A model generated the notes under the pieces. The model worked only from the letters and a program-made list of their open reading frames with translations, was not told the DNA's origin and did no database searches. Shown here piece after piece: positions 22,281 to 30,317 of a stretch of DNA of 43,228 bases. The DNA is from an uncultured Eubacterium sp. GTDB taxonomy: Bacteria; Bacillota; Clostridia; Lachnospirales; Lachnospiraceae. The stretch spans positions 1 through 43,228 of the forward strand of contig CAMEJP010000010.1 in the NCBI GenBank assembly GCA_945920185.1, in the 5' to 3' direction. Each line of letters begins with the position of its first letter. Within the stretch, counting starts at the first letter, position 1. Position numbers and translations under genes: made by a program.

Positions 22281-24239
22281 ATGAAGATTACACTTAAAGA
22301 TGGCTCTGTAAAAGAGTATGCAAATCCGATGTCGGTCATTGATATTGCTTCCGACATCAGCGAGGGTCTGGCAAGGATGGCTTGTGCAGGCGAGGCAGAC
22401 GGAAAGGTTGTAGACCTTAGAACTGTTATTGATAAGGATTGCGAGCTTAGTATCCTTACATTTAATGATGAGGCAGGAAAGGCTGCATACAGACATACCA
22501 CATCTCACGTGCTTGCTGAGGCTGTAAAGAGAGTGTTTCCTGAAGCAAAACTTGCAATAGGACCGTCTATCGATACAGGATTTTACTATGATTTTGACCA
22601 TGAGGCATTTTCAAGAGAAGAGCTTGACCGCATTGAAGATGAAATGAAGAAGATTATCAAAGAGGGACATGAGATTACCCGCTTTGAACTTCCAAGAGAA
22701 GAAGCCATTAAGTTTATGGAGGAGAAGGGTGAGCCTTACAAGGTGGAACTTATTAAAGACCTGCCGGCGGACGCTGTTATATCTTTCTATGACCAGGGTG
22801 GCTTTGTAGACCTTTGTGCAGGACCGCATCTTATGAGTACTAAGGGAATTAAGGCATTTAAACTCATTTCATGCTCAGGTGCTTATTGGAGAGGCTCTGA
22901 AAAGAATAAAATGCTCACAAGAATTTACGGTACGGCATTTACTAAAAAAGCAGAACTTGATGAGTATCTTGAATACCTTGAAAATGTAAAACTTCGTGAC
23001 CACAATAAGCTTGGCCGTGAAATGGAGCTTTTTACAACTGTTGATGTAATAGGTCAGGGACTTCCGCTTCTTATGCCAAAGGGTACAAAGATAATCCAGA
23101 CTCTTCAAAGATGGATTGAGGATGAGGAAGAAAAGCGCGGATATATGAGAACAAAGACTCCTCTTATGGCTAAGAGCGACCTTTATAAGATATCAGGACA
23201 TTGGGATCACTATAAGGAAGGAATGTTCGTTCTTGGCGACGAGGAAAAAGATAAAGAGGTGTTCGCACTCCGTCCTATGACTTGCCCTTTCCAGTACTAT
23301 GTATACAAGGCTACACCTAAGTCATACAGAGATTTGCCTTGCAGATACGGCGAGACATCTACACTTTTCAGAAATGAAGATTCAGGTGAGATGCACGGTC
23401 TTACAAGAGTAAGACAGTTTACTATTTCAGAGGGACACCTGATTGTGCGCCCTGACCAGATGGTAGAAGAGTTTAAGGGCTGCCTTGCACTTGCAAAGTA
23501 TTGCCTCACAACATTGGGCCTTGAGGAGGATGTGACATATCATCTTTCTAAGTGGGATCCTGATAACAGAGAAAAATACATCGGCGAGCCAAAGGTGTGG
23601 GAGGAAACACAGCAGCATATAAGAGATGTACTTAATGAGCTTGAGATTCCTTTTACGGAGGATGTAGGCGAGGCTGCTTTCTACGGACCTAAGGTTGATA
23701 TCAATGCAAAAAATGTGTACGGCAAAGAGGATACAATGATTACCATTCAGTGGGATGCCCTTCTTGCCGAGCAGTTTGATATGTACTACATTGACCAGAA
23801 CGGAGATAAGGTAAGACCATATATCATCCACAGAACTTCTATGGGTTGCTACGAGAGAACACTTGCATGGCTTATTGAAAAATATTCAGGCCTTTTCCCT
23901 ACATGGCTTTGTCCTGAACAGGTAAGGGTTCTTCCTATATCAGAGAAGTATCAGCCTTATGCTGAGTCTGTTCTTGAAGAGCTTAAGGCAAACGGTATCC
24001 AGGCAACCATTGATGAAAGAGCAGAAAAGATAGGAAAGAAGATTAGGGATACAAGGCTTGAGAGAATTCCTTATATGCTTGTTGTCGGAGAAAAGGAAGA
24101 GGCTGACAGACTGGTATCAGTCAGAAGCCGTTACGAGGGTGATGAGGGACAGAAGCCTCTGTCACAGTTCATTGACGATATCTGCCGTGAGATAAGAACT
24201 AAGGAAATCAGAAAAATCAATGTGACAAACGAGCAGTAG
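22281..24239 (+). CDS. thrS: Threonyl-tRNA synthetase
   Basis: ThrRS charges tRNA-Thr and edits mischarged serine. The 652-residue product has an N-terminal TGS domain (about 1-60), the editing domain with HTTSHVLAEAVKRVFP (HxxxH) and DLCAGPHL, the class II core with motif 2 (FRNEDSGEMHGLTRVRQF), zinc-site residues in RPMTCPFQYYVYK, motif 3 (HRTSMGCYERTLAWLIE) and the anticodon-binding domain (WLCPEQVRVLPIS onward). ATG 22281 follows GAGG with 8-nt spacing; a TTG two codons upstream is less likely. Expression is controlled by the T-box and attenuator in front. A strong terminator follows. Identification is certain. Confidence 0.98.
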   Translation: MKITLKDGSVKEYANPMSVIDIASDISEGLARMACAGEADGKVVDLRTVIDKDCELSILTFNDEAGKAAYRHTTSHVLAEAVKRVFPEAKLAIGPSIDTGFYYDFDHEAFSREELDRIEDEMKKIIKEGHEITRFELPREEAIKFMEEKGEPYKVELIKDLPADAVISFYDQGGFVDLCAGPHLMSTKGIKAFKLISCSGAYWRGSEKNKMLTRIYGTAFTKKAELDEYLEYLENVKLRDHNKLGREMELFTTVDVIGQGLPLLMPKGTKIIQTLQRWIEDEEEKRGYMRTKTPLMAKSDLYKISGHWDHYKEGMFVLGDEEKDKEVFALRPMTCPFQYYVYKATPKSYRDLPCRYGETSTLFRNEDSGEMHGLTRVRQFTISEGHLIVRPDQMVEEFKGCLALAKYCLTTLGLEEDVTYHLSKWDPDNREKYIGEPKVWEETQQHIRDVLNELEIPFTEDVGEAAFYGPKVDINAKNVYGKEDTMITIQWDALLAEQFDMYYIDQNGDKVRPYIIHRTSMGCYERTLAWLIEKYSGLFPTWLCPEQVRVLPISEKYQPYAESVLEELKANGIQATIDERAEKIGKKIRDTRLERIPYMLVVGEKEEADRLVSVRSRYEGDEGQKPLSQFIDDICREIRTKEIRKINVTNEQ

Positions 24240-24269
24240 TATGTGAAACAACTAATTAATACCAGACTC

Positions 24270-24317
24270 AAACACACTTCTTTATTGCCGGTTAAGCCGG
24301 CTGGGAAGTGTGTTTTT
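24270..24317 (+). terminator. Rho-independent terminator of thrS
   Basis: AAACACACTTC (24270-24280) pairs with GAAGTGTGTTT (24305-24315); an inner GCCGG...CCGGC helix extends the hairpin, and a T run follows. Confidence 0.9.
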
Positions 24318-24435
24318 GCATATATTATTTGTATTTTTATGAAATGCCCGCATATGAATAATGAAGCTAATAAAAAATAGTCGCTCATTTTCCAAAAATA
24401 AATGTCCCCTTTTTCTCGTAAAAAGAGTTAATAAT

Positions 24436-24467
24436 GTAGAGGATGTAGATTTTTACATCAAGTCTAC
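24436..24467. promoter_or_regulatory. Imperfect dyad upstream of the sigma factor gene
   Basis: GTAGA (24436-24440) and ATGTA (24443-24447) pair with TACAT (24454-24458) and TCTAC (24463-24467). It lies 35 nt before the sigma factor start and could be an operator or leader hairpin. Confidence 0.3.
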
Positions 24468-24501
24468 TGATGATAATTTAGGTTCGGGAAGGGAGAAATT
24501 T

Positions 24502-25008
24502 ATGAAAGAAACCTATGAAAAATTGTATGAAGAAAATCGAATGCGTCTGATAAGGTATGCACAGAAAATTTTGGGTGACCGTTATGACGCAGAGGATGCA
24601 GTGGAGCAGGTATTTTGTAATATCATCAGGAACTGTGTGGATTTTGAGGATATGAATGAAGAGGAAATTCAAAAGTATCTTCTTAAATCAGTTAAACACA
24701 GCTCCTGTGATATACTGGAAACGAGGAAGAAGGTTGCCTACATTGAGGATTATGATGATAAAGGTGTGCTGCGGGAGGATACTACATTTGAACGGGTGTG
24801 CGAAAATATAAGCAAAGATACCGTCATAGGAAAAATCCAAAAATTCAGTTGTATCACTAATAATATTCTCTATATGAGCCTTTTTGAAGGAATGACATGT
24901 AATCAAATTGCAGATGAATTACATATGACAGAAAGTGCCGTCAAAAAACGAATCCAGCGTGAAAAGAAAAAACTGTCCCAAATGTGCCAAAAACTACTTG
25001 AAAACTAA
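24502..25008 (+). CDS. ECF-type RNA polymerase sigma-70 factor
   Basis: The 168-residue product has two sigma domains only. Region 2 (about 10-65) reads RLIRYAQKILGDRYDAEDAVEQVF. Region 4 (about 125-165) is a helix-turn-helix, GMTCNQIADELHMTESAVKKR, with a basic end. Such factors redirect polymerase to a small regulon. ATG 24502 follows a GGGAG-type site; the reading frame continues upstream for 47 codons without a site, so those are not counted. No anti-sigma gene or membrane partner lies beside it: the next gene is GH105, with its own sigma-A type promoter. What controls its activity is therefore unclear. A dyad at 24436-24467 may regulate it. Confidence 0.88.
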   Translation: MKETYEKLYEENRMRLIRYAQKILGDRYDAEDAVEQVFCNIIRNCVDFEDMNEEEIQKYLLKSVKHSSCDILETRKKVAYIEDYDDKGVLREDTTFERVCENISKDTVIGKIQKFSCITNNILYMSLFEGMTCNQIADELHMTESAVKKRIQREKKKLSQMCQKLLEN

Positions 25009-25030
25009 TTGTTAAATGTTTATAAAACGC

Positions 25031-25059
25031 TTGTCTTTTTGCTACATATAAGGTAGAAT
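25031..25059 (+). promoter_or_regulatory. GH105 gene promoter
   Basis: TTGTCT (25031-25036), 17-bp spacer, TAGAAT (25054-25059). It resembles a sigma-A promoter, not an obvious ECF promoter. Confidence 0.55.
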
Positions 25060-25094
25060 ATAAATAATAGTTAGTTTGCAAAAGGAGAAACACT

Positions 25095-26231
25095 ATGGAC
25101 ATAATAAGAAAGTATATCGATGAGCTTCTTGAGAGAAGTACACCGGAAGTTCCTATGTGGAATATTGAAAAATTGCGCGGTGGCGGCGGAAAGGCTAAGT
25201 GGAATTATATTGACGGCTGTATGATTAAGGCTGTTCTTGAAATGTATGCCATTACAAAAGAGGACAAGTACCTTAAGTTTGCGGATGATTTTATAGATTA
25301 TCGTGTAAGAGAAGACGGCACTATTGATGGTTATGATATTCACGAAAAGAACATTGACAACGTAAATGCAGGAAAGACTTTATTTGAACTTTACGATTTG
25401 ACAGGCAAGGAAAAGTATAGAAAGGCAATCGACCTTATATACAGCCAGATTGAGCTTATGCCTAGAACAGCTAACGGCAGTTTCTGGCACAAAGATATAT
25501 ATCCTAATCAGGTATGGCTTGACGGTCTTTATATGGGTCTTCCGTTCTATATGGAGTACGAGACAAGATTTAACAACAAAAAGAATTATGATGACATATA
25601 CAGCCAGTTCAGATTTGTTATAGAGAACCTCAGAAACCCTATTAACGGTCTGTACTACCATGCTATTGATACAAGCAAGGAGGCATTCTGGTGCGATAAG
25701 GTAACAGGTCTTTCACAGAATGTATGGCTCAGAGCTACCGGCTGGTATACAATGGCACTTCTTGATACTCTTGACAAGGCAGATTCTACCGATGATAGGT
25801 ATGCGGCTGACAATGAGATGCTTAAGAAGGCTTTCGTAGACGTTGTAGATGCTATGCTTAAGTATCAGGACGAGAGCGGTATGTGGTATGATGTGCCAAA
25901 CTTTGGCGGTATGGACAAGAACTATCTTGAGACAAGCGGAAGTGCCATTATGGCTTATGCTATGTATAAGGGTGTAAGACTTGGTTTCCTCGGTGAAGAA
26001 TACAGACAGTATGCTAAGAAAGCTATGGATGGTATCTGTGATAAGTATCTTAAAGAGATAGACGGCGAGATGCATCTTGGCGGTATCTGCCTTGTGAGCG
26101 GTCTTGGCGGAAATCAGAGAAGACCTGGTACATATGATTACTATATGTCTGAACCTATTGTAAATGATGATGCAAAGGGTGTAGGACCATTCCTTCTTGC
26201 ATATACTGAAATGCTTAGATGTGAACAGTAG
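25095..26231 (+). CDS. GH105 unsaturated rhamnogalacturonyl hydrolase (YteR/YesR type)
   Basis: These enzymes remove the unsaturated galacturonate left at the non-reducing end of rhamnogalacturonan oligosaccharides after lyase action. The 378-residue product has the family length and an alpha/alpha barrel pattern. The motif NQVWLDGLYMGLPFYMEY carries the presumed catalytic Asp143, which has the same number as in YteR. Others are GLSQNVWLRATGWYTMALLD (about 203-222) and LGGICLVSGLGG. There is no signal peptide, so it acts in the cytoplasm on imported oligomers. AAGGAG precedes the ATG. Its product, an unsaturated uronate, is the substrate expected for the KdgF-like cupin at 16842-17165. It is a single-gene unit with promoter and terminator. 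Confidence 0.92.
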   Translation: MDIIRKYIDELLERSTPEVPMWNIEKLRGGGGKAKWNYIDGCMIKAVLEMYAITKEDKYLKFADDFIDYRVREDGTIDGYDIHEKNIDNVNAGKTLFELYDLTGKEKYRKAIDLIYSQIELMPRTANGSFWHKDIYPNQVWLDGLYMGLPFYMEYETRFNNKKNYDDIYSQFRFVIENLRNPINGLYYHAIDTSKEAFWCDKVTGLSQNVWLRATGWYTMALLDTLDKADSTDDRYAADNEMLKKAFVDVVDAMLKYQDESGMWYDVPNFGGMDKNYLETSGSAIMAYAMYKGVRLGFLGEEYRQYAKKAMDGICDKYLKEIDGEMHLGGICLVSGLGGNQRRPGTYDYYMSEPIVNDDAKGVGPFLLAYTEMLRCEQ

Positions 26232-26273
26232 TATTGACTGTTCCCCACGTTTTGATAATAGTGTATTTGAAAC

Positions 26274-26306
26274 AAGCTGTGTCTTTAAAAGGCACAGCTT
26301 ATTTTG
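26274..26306 (+). terminator. Terminator of the GH105 gene
   Basis: AAGCTGTGTCTTT and AAAAGGCACAGCTT form a continuous stem of about 12 bp with one G-T pair and a tiny loop, followed by ATTTTG. Confidence 0.85.
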
Positions 26307-26359
26307 TGCAAAGATATTGAAGGAACTCAACTTTTATAGTGGAGTTTTCTGATTAAATG

Positions 26360-26368
26360 TGATACAAT
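26360..26368 (+). promoter_or_regulatory. Extended -10 promoter of the small cupin gene
   Basis: TGATACAAT forms an extended -10 (core TACAAT 26363-26368). No convincing -35 is seen. Confidence 0.45.
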
Positions 26369-26402
26369 GTAGCTGATATTTTTAAGAAAGAGGATGTGCA
26401 AT

Positions 26403-26738
26403 ATGAGTAAACCATATATACATATACAGGAAGCATTGGCAAGAAAAGTGCCGGGGAAAATGTCTTTTGAACTTTTAGGAGAGGAAAACGGCTGTCTGTC
26501 GGGATGTCGTTCCGGAATTACCGTAAATGACAGCGAGGAATATGGAACAGCAGGAGTTCACGAGGATCAGGAGGGATTTTTTGTCCTTGAAGGTGAAGGA
26601 TATGTTATGCTTGATGATATGGAGATAGAAGTGTGCGAAGGAAGTTCGTTTATAGCTCTTCCCGGTGTAAAACATACAATGAGAACCAAGGATAAGAACA
26701 AACCTTTAAAAATATTTTGGTTTCACAGTGCAGTATAG
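26403..26738 (+). CDS. Small cupin-domain protein
   Basis: The 111-residue product is a single cupin fold: GVHEDQEGFFVLEGEGYVMLD (motif 1, about 50-70) and SSFIALPGVKHTMRT (motif 2). Motif 1 keeps one His and an acidic residue but has fewer metal ligands than classic cupins (HEDQE rather than HxH...E). ATG 26403 follows AAGAGG with 9-nt spacing; an in-frame ATG at 26394 is too close to that site. Position next to GH105 suggests a link to sugar catabolism, but promoter and terminator signals separate the two, and the gene precedes ddl by about 50 nt. No specific substrate can be proposed. Confidence 0.7.
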   Translation: MSKPYIHIQEALARKVPGKMSFELLGEENGCLSGCRSGITVNDSEEYGTAGVHEDQEGFFVLEGEGYVMLDDMEIEVCEGSSFIALPGVKHTMRTKDKNKPLKIFWFHSAV

Positions 26739-26791
26739 ATGCGAAAACAGCATATGTTAGAATATATTGACAGAATGGAGAATAGTACGTT

Positions 26792-27835
26792 ATGAAGATA
26801 GTAGTTTTGGCAGGAGGAATCAGTACAGAGAGGGATGTATCCATAGTTACGGGTACGCAGGTTTGTCATGCACTCAGGAGAAACGGTCATCAGGCAATAT
26901 TGGTGGATGTGTATGTTGGCGTTGATGATGATAAGGTTTCGGGCATTTTTGATGTAGAAGATGACATAGATGCATTGGCTGCTTCTTTGAAGGAAATGAC
27001 AAAGGATATTGATAATCTGAAGCACAGAAAATGTGAGGCAGGAAATGAATTTTTCGGCCCGAATGTCATTTCACTGTGCAAGCAGGCAGATATAGTATTT
27101 ATGGCACTTCATGGCGAGAACGGAGAGAACGGAAAGATACAGGCAGCATTTGATTTGTTATCGATAAAATATAGCGGTACGGGATATTTGGGCAGTGCAC
27201 TTGCAATGGATAAGAGTCTTTCAAAACAGCTTTTTGTGGAGAATGGGATTCCTACTCCTAAGGGTGTACTTGTCAGCAAAGATAATGTAAAAAATCTTGA
27301 GAATTTTGGAATAAAGCTTCCTGTTGTGGTAAAACCATGTTGCGGAGGTTCAAGCGTGGGCGTATCAATAGCCACAACCGATGCAGAGTATGATGAAGCA
27401 CTTTGTGAGGCTTTTCGTTATGAGACAGACGTAATAGTAGAAGAGTATGTTAAGGGCAGAGAATTTTCTATCGGAGTAATAGAAGGCGAGGCTCTTCCTA
27501 TCATAGAAATAGCACCTATTGAGGGATTTTACGACTATACCAATAAGTATGTTCCGGGAAAGACAAAGGATACATGTCCGGCGGTTCTTACAAAGGAACA
27601 GACCGATAAACTTCAGGCATGCGCCTGCAGAGTATTTGAAGTTCTTAAGCTAAATACATATGCAAGAGTGGATTTCCTTATGAACGATGACAGTGAGATA
27701 TTCTGTCTGGAAGCCAATACGCTTCCGGGAATGACTCCGACAAGCCTTCTTCCGCAGGAAGCAGCAGCGACAGGAATGTCGTTTGACGAGCTGTGTGAGA
27801 AGCTTATAAAGGTGTCTTTAAAGAAATATAATTAA
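26792..27835 (+). CDS. ddl: D-alanine--D-alanine ligase
   Basis: Ddl joins two D-alanines with ATP for peptidoglycan precursors in the cytoplasm. The 347-residue product is an ATP-grasp enzyme: VLAGGISTERDVSIVTG at the N-terminus, MALHGENGENGKIQAAFDLL (about 109-128), VVVKPCCGGSSVGVSIA, EEYVKGREFSIGVI and the metal-binding CLEANTLPGMTPTSLLPQEA at the end. The loop FYDYTNKYVPG retains the Tyr-Lys-Tyr pattern of true D-Ala-D-Ala ligases, not that of vancomycin-resistance D-Ala-D-Lac ligases. GGAG lies before the ATG. murF, the next pathway step, follows after 53 nt, so the pair supplies and then attaches the dipeptide. Confidence 0.96.
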   Translation: MKIVVLAGGISTERDVSIVTGTQVCHALRRNGHQAILVDVYVGVDDDKVSGIFDVEDDIDALAASLKEMTKDIDNLKHRKCEAGNEFFGPNVISLCKQADIVFMALHGENGENGKIQAAFDLLSIKYSGTGYLGSALAMDKSLSKQLFVENGIPTPKGVLVSKDNVKNLENFGIKLPVVVKPCCGGSSVGVSIATTDAEYDEALCEAFRYETDVIVEEYVKGREFSIGVIEGEALPIIEIAPIEGFYDYTNKYVPGKTKDTCPAVLTKEQTDKLQACACRVFEVLKLNTYARVDFLMNDDSEIFCLEANTLPGMTPTSLLPQEAAATGMSFDELCEKLIKVSLKKYN

Positions 27836-27888
27836 CAGGCAAAATGTAATCGTTTTAAAATATATAAGCAGAATGGAGCTTTTTAATT

Positions 27889-29262
27889 ATGAAAAACATA
27901 ACTTTAGGTCAGATAGCACAAGCCTGCAAAGGAAGATATGTGGGACCTGATAATCTGCTGTCGCAGAAAATATCAGGTGTTACCATTGACAGCAGAAAGG
28001 TCAAAGAAGGATATGTGTTTGTTGCTATCGCAGGCGAGCGAAGCGACGGTCATGACTTTGCAGAGTCGGCAGTGCAAAACGGTGCACTTTGCTGTATAAG
28101 TGAGAAGGAACTTTCTGAAAATGTGCCGCATATTTTGGTAAAGTCAAGTGCTGCTGCGCTTCAGGACGCGGCAAGATATTACAGAAGCACTCTGGATATC
28201 AAAATAGTGGGAATAACAGGCAGTGTAGGCAAGACCAGCACAAAGGAAATGGTATCGTCAGTTGTATCACAAAAGTATGCCACTTTAAAGACGGAAGGCA
28301 ATTATAACAATGAACTTGGACTTCCTCTTACCATATTCAATATAGAAGATTACCATAGGGTTGCCGTGCTGGAGATGGGAATAAGCGATTTTGGAGAAAT
28401 GCACCTTCTGGCAGGTATTGCAAAACCTGATATATGTGTCATAACAAATATCGGTCTGTGTCATCTTGAAACCCTAAAATCGCGCGACGGAATATTAAAG
28501 GCAAAATCCGAGATATTCGATTTTATAACACCTGATGCCGGTATAGTGTTAAACGGTGATGATGATAAGCTTGTAAATATTACCGACATAAAGGGGATAA
28601 GACCGTATACATTTGGCATAGACAATACAGGCGCGGACATTGTTGCAACTGACATAGAGAATAAAGGACTTGAAGGCGTAAGCTGTGAACTTTCATTTGG
28701 AGATACGGTTACTAAGGTTAATATCCCTATTCCCGGAAAACATATGGTATACAATGCCATGGCAGGTTTTCTTGTAGGAAAGCTTTTGGGGCTTACGGAG
28801 CAGGAGATTGTAAATGGAATAGCAGCGCTTACACCTGTAACAGGACGAAATAACATTATAAATACAGGAAAAATTATAGTGATTGATGACTGTTACAATG
28901 CTAATCCCGTATCAATGAAGGCTTCCATAGATGTACTGGATGATGCAAGGGGAAGAAGAGTGTGCATACTCGGAGATATGTTCGAGCTTGGAGAAAATGA
29001 GGTACAGCTTCACAGAAGCGTCGGAGAACATTTGGCGCAAAAAAATATAGAAGTTTTAATATGTGTCGGAACTTTGTCGGCTAATATTGCTTCGGCAGCA
29101 GGAACAAATAAGAATATGCAGGTTATTCATTTTGACACGAGAGAAGAACTTCTCGCTAATCTTAAAAATATAGTGAAACAAGGAGACAATGTGCTTGTCA
29201 AGGCGTCGCATGGAATGGGCTTTGACGAGGTGGTAAAGGAGCTTCAGATATGGTATCAATAA
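27889..29262 (+). CDS. murF: UDP-N-acetylmuramoyl-tripeptide--D-alanyl-D-alanine ligase
   Basis: MurF adds the D-Ala-D-Ala made by Ddl to UDP-MurNAc-tripeptide, the last cytoplasmic step of the pentapeptide precursor. The 457-residue product has the N-terminal substrate domain (ISGVTIDSRKVKEGYVFVAI), the ATP loop GITGSVGKTSTKEMV (about 107-121), EGNYNNELGLPLTI, AVLEMGISDFGEM, and the C-terminal Mur ligase domain with DDCYNANPVSMKASIDVL and ILGDMFELGE. The ATG follows a GGAG site. Its end overlaps folA by 13 nt, so translation is coupled. The ddl-murF order is common in Firmicutes. Confidence 0.97.
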   Translation: MKNITLGQIAQACKGRYVGPDNLLSQKISGVTIDSRKVKEGYVFVAIAGERSDGHDFAESAVQNGALCCISEKELSENVPHILVKSSAAALQDAARYYRSTLDIKIVGITGSVGKTSTKEMVSSVVSQKYATLKTEGNYNNELGLPLTIFNIEDYHRVAVLEMGISDFGEMHLLAGIAKPDICVITNIGLCHLETLKSRDGILKAKSEIFDFITPDAGIVLNGDDDKLVNITDIKGIRPYTFGIDNTGADIVATDIENKGLEGVSCELSFGDTVTKVNIPIPGKHMVYNAMAGFLVGKLLGLTEQEIVNGIAALTPVTGRNNIINTGKIIVIDDCYNANPVSMKASIDVLDDARGRRVCILGDMFELGENEVQLHRSVGEHLAQKNIEVLICVGTLSANIASAAGTNKNMQVIHFDTREELLANLKNIVKQGDNVLVKASHGMGFDEVVKELQIWYQ

Positions 29263-29738
29263 TAGTAGCTATTACAAAAAACAGAGTTATAGGAAACGAG
29301 GGAAAGATTCCTTGGAGAATAAAAGGCGAGCAAAAAAGATTTCGCGAGCTTACGACCGGAAATGTGCTTATTATGGGCAGGAAGTCTTATGAAGAGATAG
29401 GTCATCCGCTTCCAAACAGAAAGACCATACTTATATCAAATACGATAAAGGTTGAAGAAGAAAACTGTACCACCGTAGGCTCATTTGACGAGGCTATGGA
29501 GAAGCTTCGTGACTATGACGGTGAAATATTTGTGGCAGGCGGAGCAAGGGTATATGATGAAGCCATAAAGATAGCTGACAGGGTATATCTTACGGTGATA
29601 GATATGGAGATAGAAGGAGACAGATTTTTTCCTGAATTTGAAAAGGATTTTACCTGTACATATGAGCAAAGAGTAGATGGAGAGATACCTTACACATACT
29701 ATACATATGACAGAAAGATAATTGCGGATAAATGTTGA
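29250..29738 (+). CDS. folA: Dihydrofolate reductase
   Basis: DHFR reduces dihydrofolate to tetrahydrofolate with NADPH. The 162-residue product has the usual length and motifs: IVAITKNRVIGNEGKIPWRI at the N-terminus, an acidic active-site residue in KGEQKRFRELT (Glu at about 27, where enzymes have Asp or Glu), NVLIMGRKSYEEIG (about 40-53), KTILISNT, and EIFVAGGARVYDEAI (about 92-106), the NADPH-binding Gly pair. The start lies within the end of murF and has AAAGGAG upstream. No thymidylate synthase gene is adjacent, which is a little unusual. Transcription probably comes through from ddl-murF. Confidence 0.95.
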   Translation: MVSIIVAITKNRVIGNEGKIPWRIKGEQKRFRELTTGNVLIMGRKSYEEIGHPLPNRKTILISNTIKVEEENCTTVGSFDEAMEKLRDYDGEIFVAGGARVYDEAIKIADRVYLTVIDMEIEGDRFFPEFEKDFTCTYEQRVDGEIPYTYYTYDRKIIADKC

Positions 29739-29793
29739 AGAAATGATTGAAGCGGTATTGGGAAAATTTTCTCAGATGCCTTTGTGTAAATAA

Positions 29794-29838
29794 AAATTCC
29801 CCAACCATTAGGTTTTAAATCTGACGGTTGGGGAATTT
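29794..29838 (-). terminator. Terminator of mscL (minus strand)
   Basis: AAATTCCCCAACC and GGTTGGGGAATTT form a 13-bp stem. The T-rich tail (TTTTTATTT) lies on the minus-strand side, so the hairpin mainly ends mscL. It may also act on the folA transcript. Confidence 0.8.
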
Positions 29839-29862
29839 GAAATTCTTATCTGATTTTTAGGC

Positions 29863-30306
29863 TTACTTTATGTCAGAAGTACAATGAGGACACTTTGTGG
29901 CGTCGATATGTATTTCTGAATGGCAGTAAGGACATTCTTTAGTTTTCTTTGGCGCAGGAGCGGCAGGTTTTTCGACTGCTTTTCTGAGCTTGTTGATACC
30001 TCTTACAAAGAGGAATACTACAAATGCCATTATGATAAAGTCGATTACGCCAGATATGAAAGCACCGTAATTTACAGTAGCTACGCCTGCTTCGGTAGCT
30101 TCTGCAATTGTAGCATAATGCTTTCCGTCAAGTGCGTAAAACCAGTTTGTGAAATCTACCTTTCCCGTAAATACACTGATGAGCGGCATAATAAGGTCAT
30201 TTACCATAGAGTTTACGATTTTTGTAAATGCAGAACCGATAATCATACCGACAGCCAAGTCAATCATATTGCCCTTAACGGCAAATTCTTTGAATTCTTT
30301 TAACAT
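29863..30306 (-). CDS. mscL: Large-conductance mechanosensitive channel MscL with C-terminal zinc ribbon
   Basis: MscL opens under membrane tension to release solutes on osmotic downshock. The 147-residue product begins MLKEFKEFAVKGNMIDLAVG, with first membrane helix about 15-45, a periplasmic loop (about 46-80) and second helix about 82-105. After a Pro/Ala linker it carries an extra CPYCHSEIHIDATKCPHC segment (about 125-142), a four-cysteine zinc ribbon absent from E. coli MscL but seen in some Firmicutes. AGGAG precedes the ATG. It lies 11 nt after the HlyC/CorC-type gene and is probably cotranscribed with it. The ribbon might sense metal or bind a partner; that is inference. Confidence 0.95.
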   Translation of the reverse strand: MLKEFKEFAVKGNMIDLAVGMIIGSAFTKIVNSMVNDLIMPLISVFTGKVDFTNWFYALDGKHYATIAEATEAGVATVNYGAFISGVIDFIIMAFVVFLFVRGINKLRKAVEKPAAPAPKKTKECPYCHSEIHIDATKCPHCTSDIK

Positions 30307-30317
30307 TTTGTTTTCTC

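Noticed and set aside
24361..24501. 47-codon N-terminal extension of the sigma factor
   Set aside because: No ribosome binding site at 24361, no similarity to sigma region 2, and it contains the upstream dyad.
29920..30303. 127-residue plus-strand ORF opposite mscL
   Set aside because: Antisense shadow of MscL with an unnatural residue mix.
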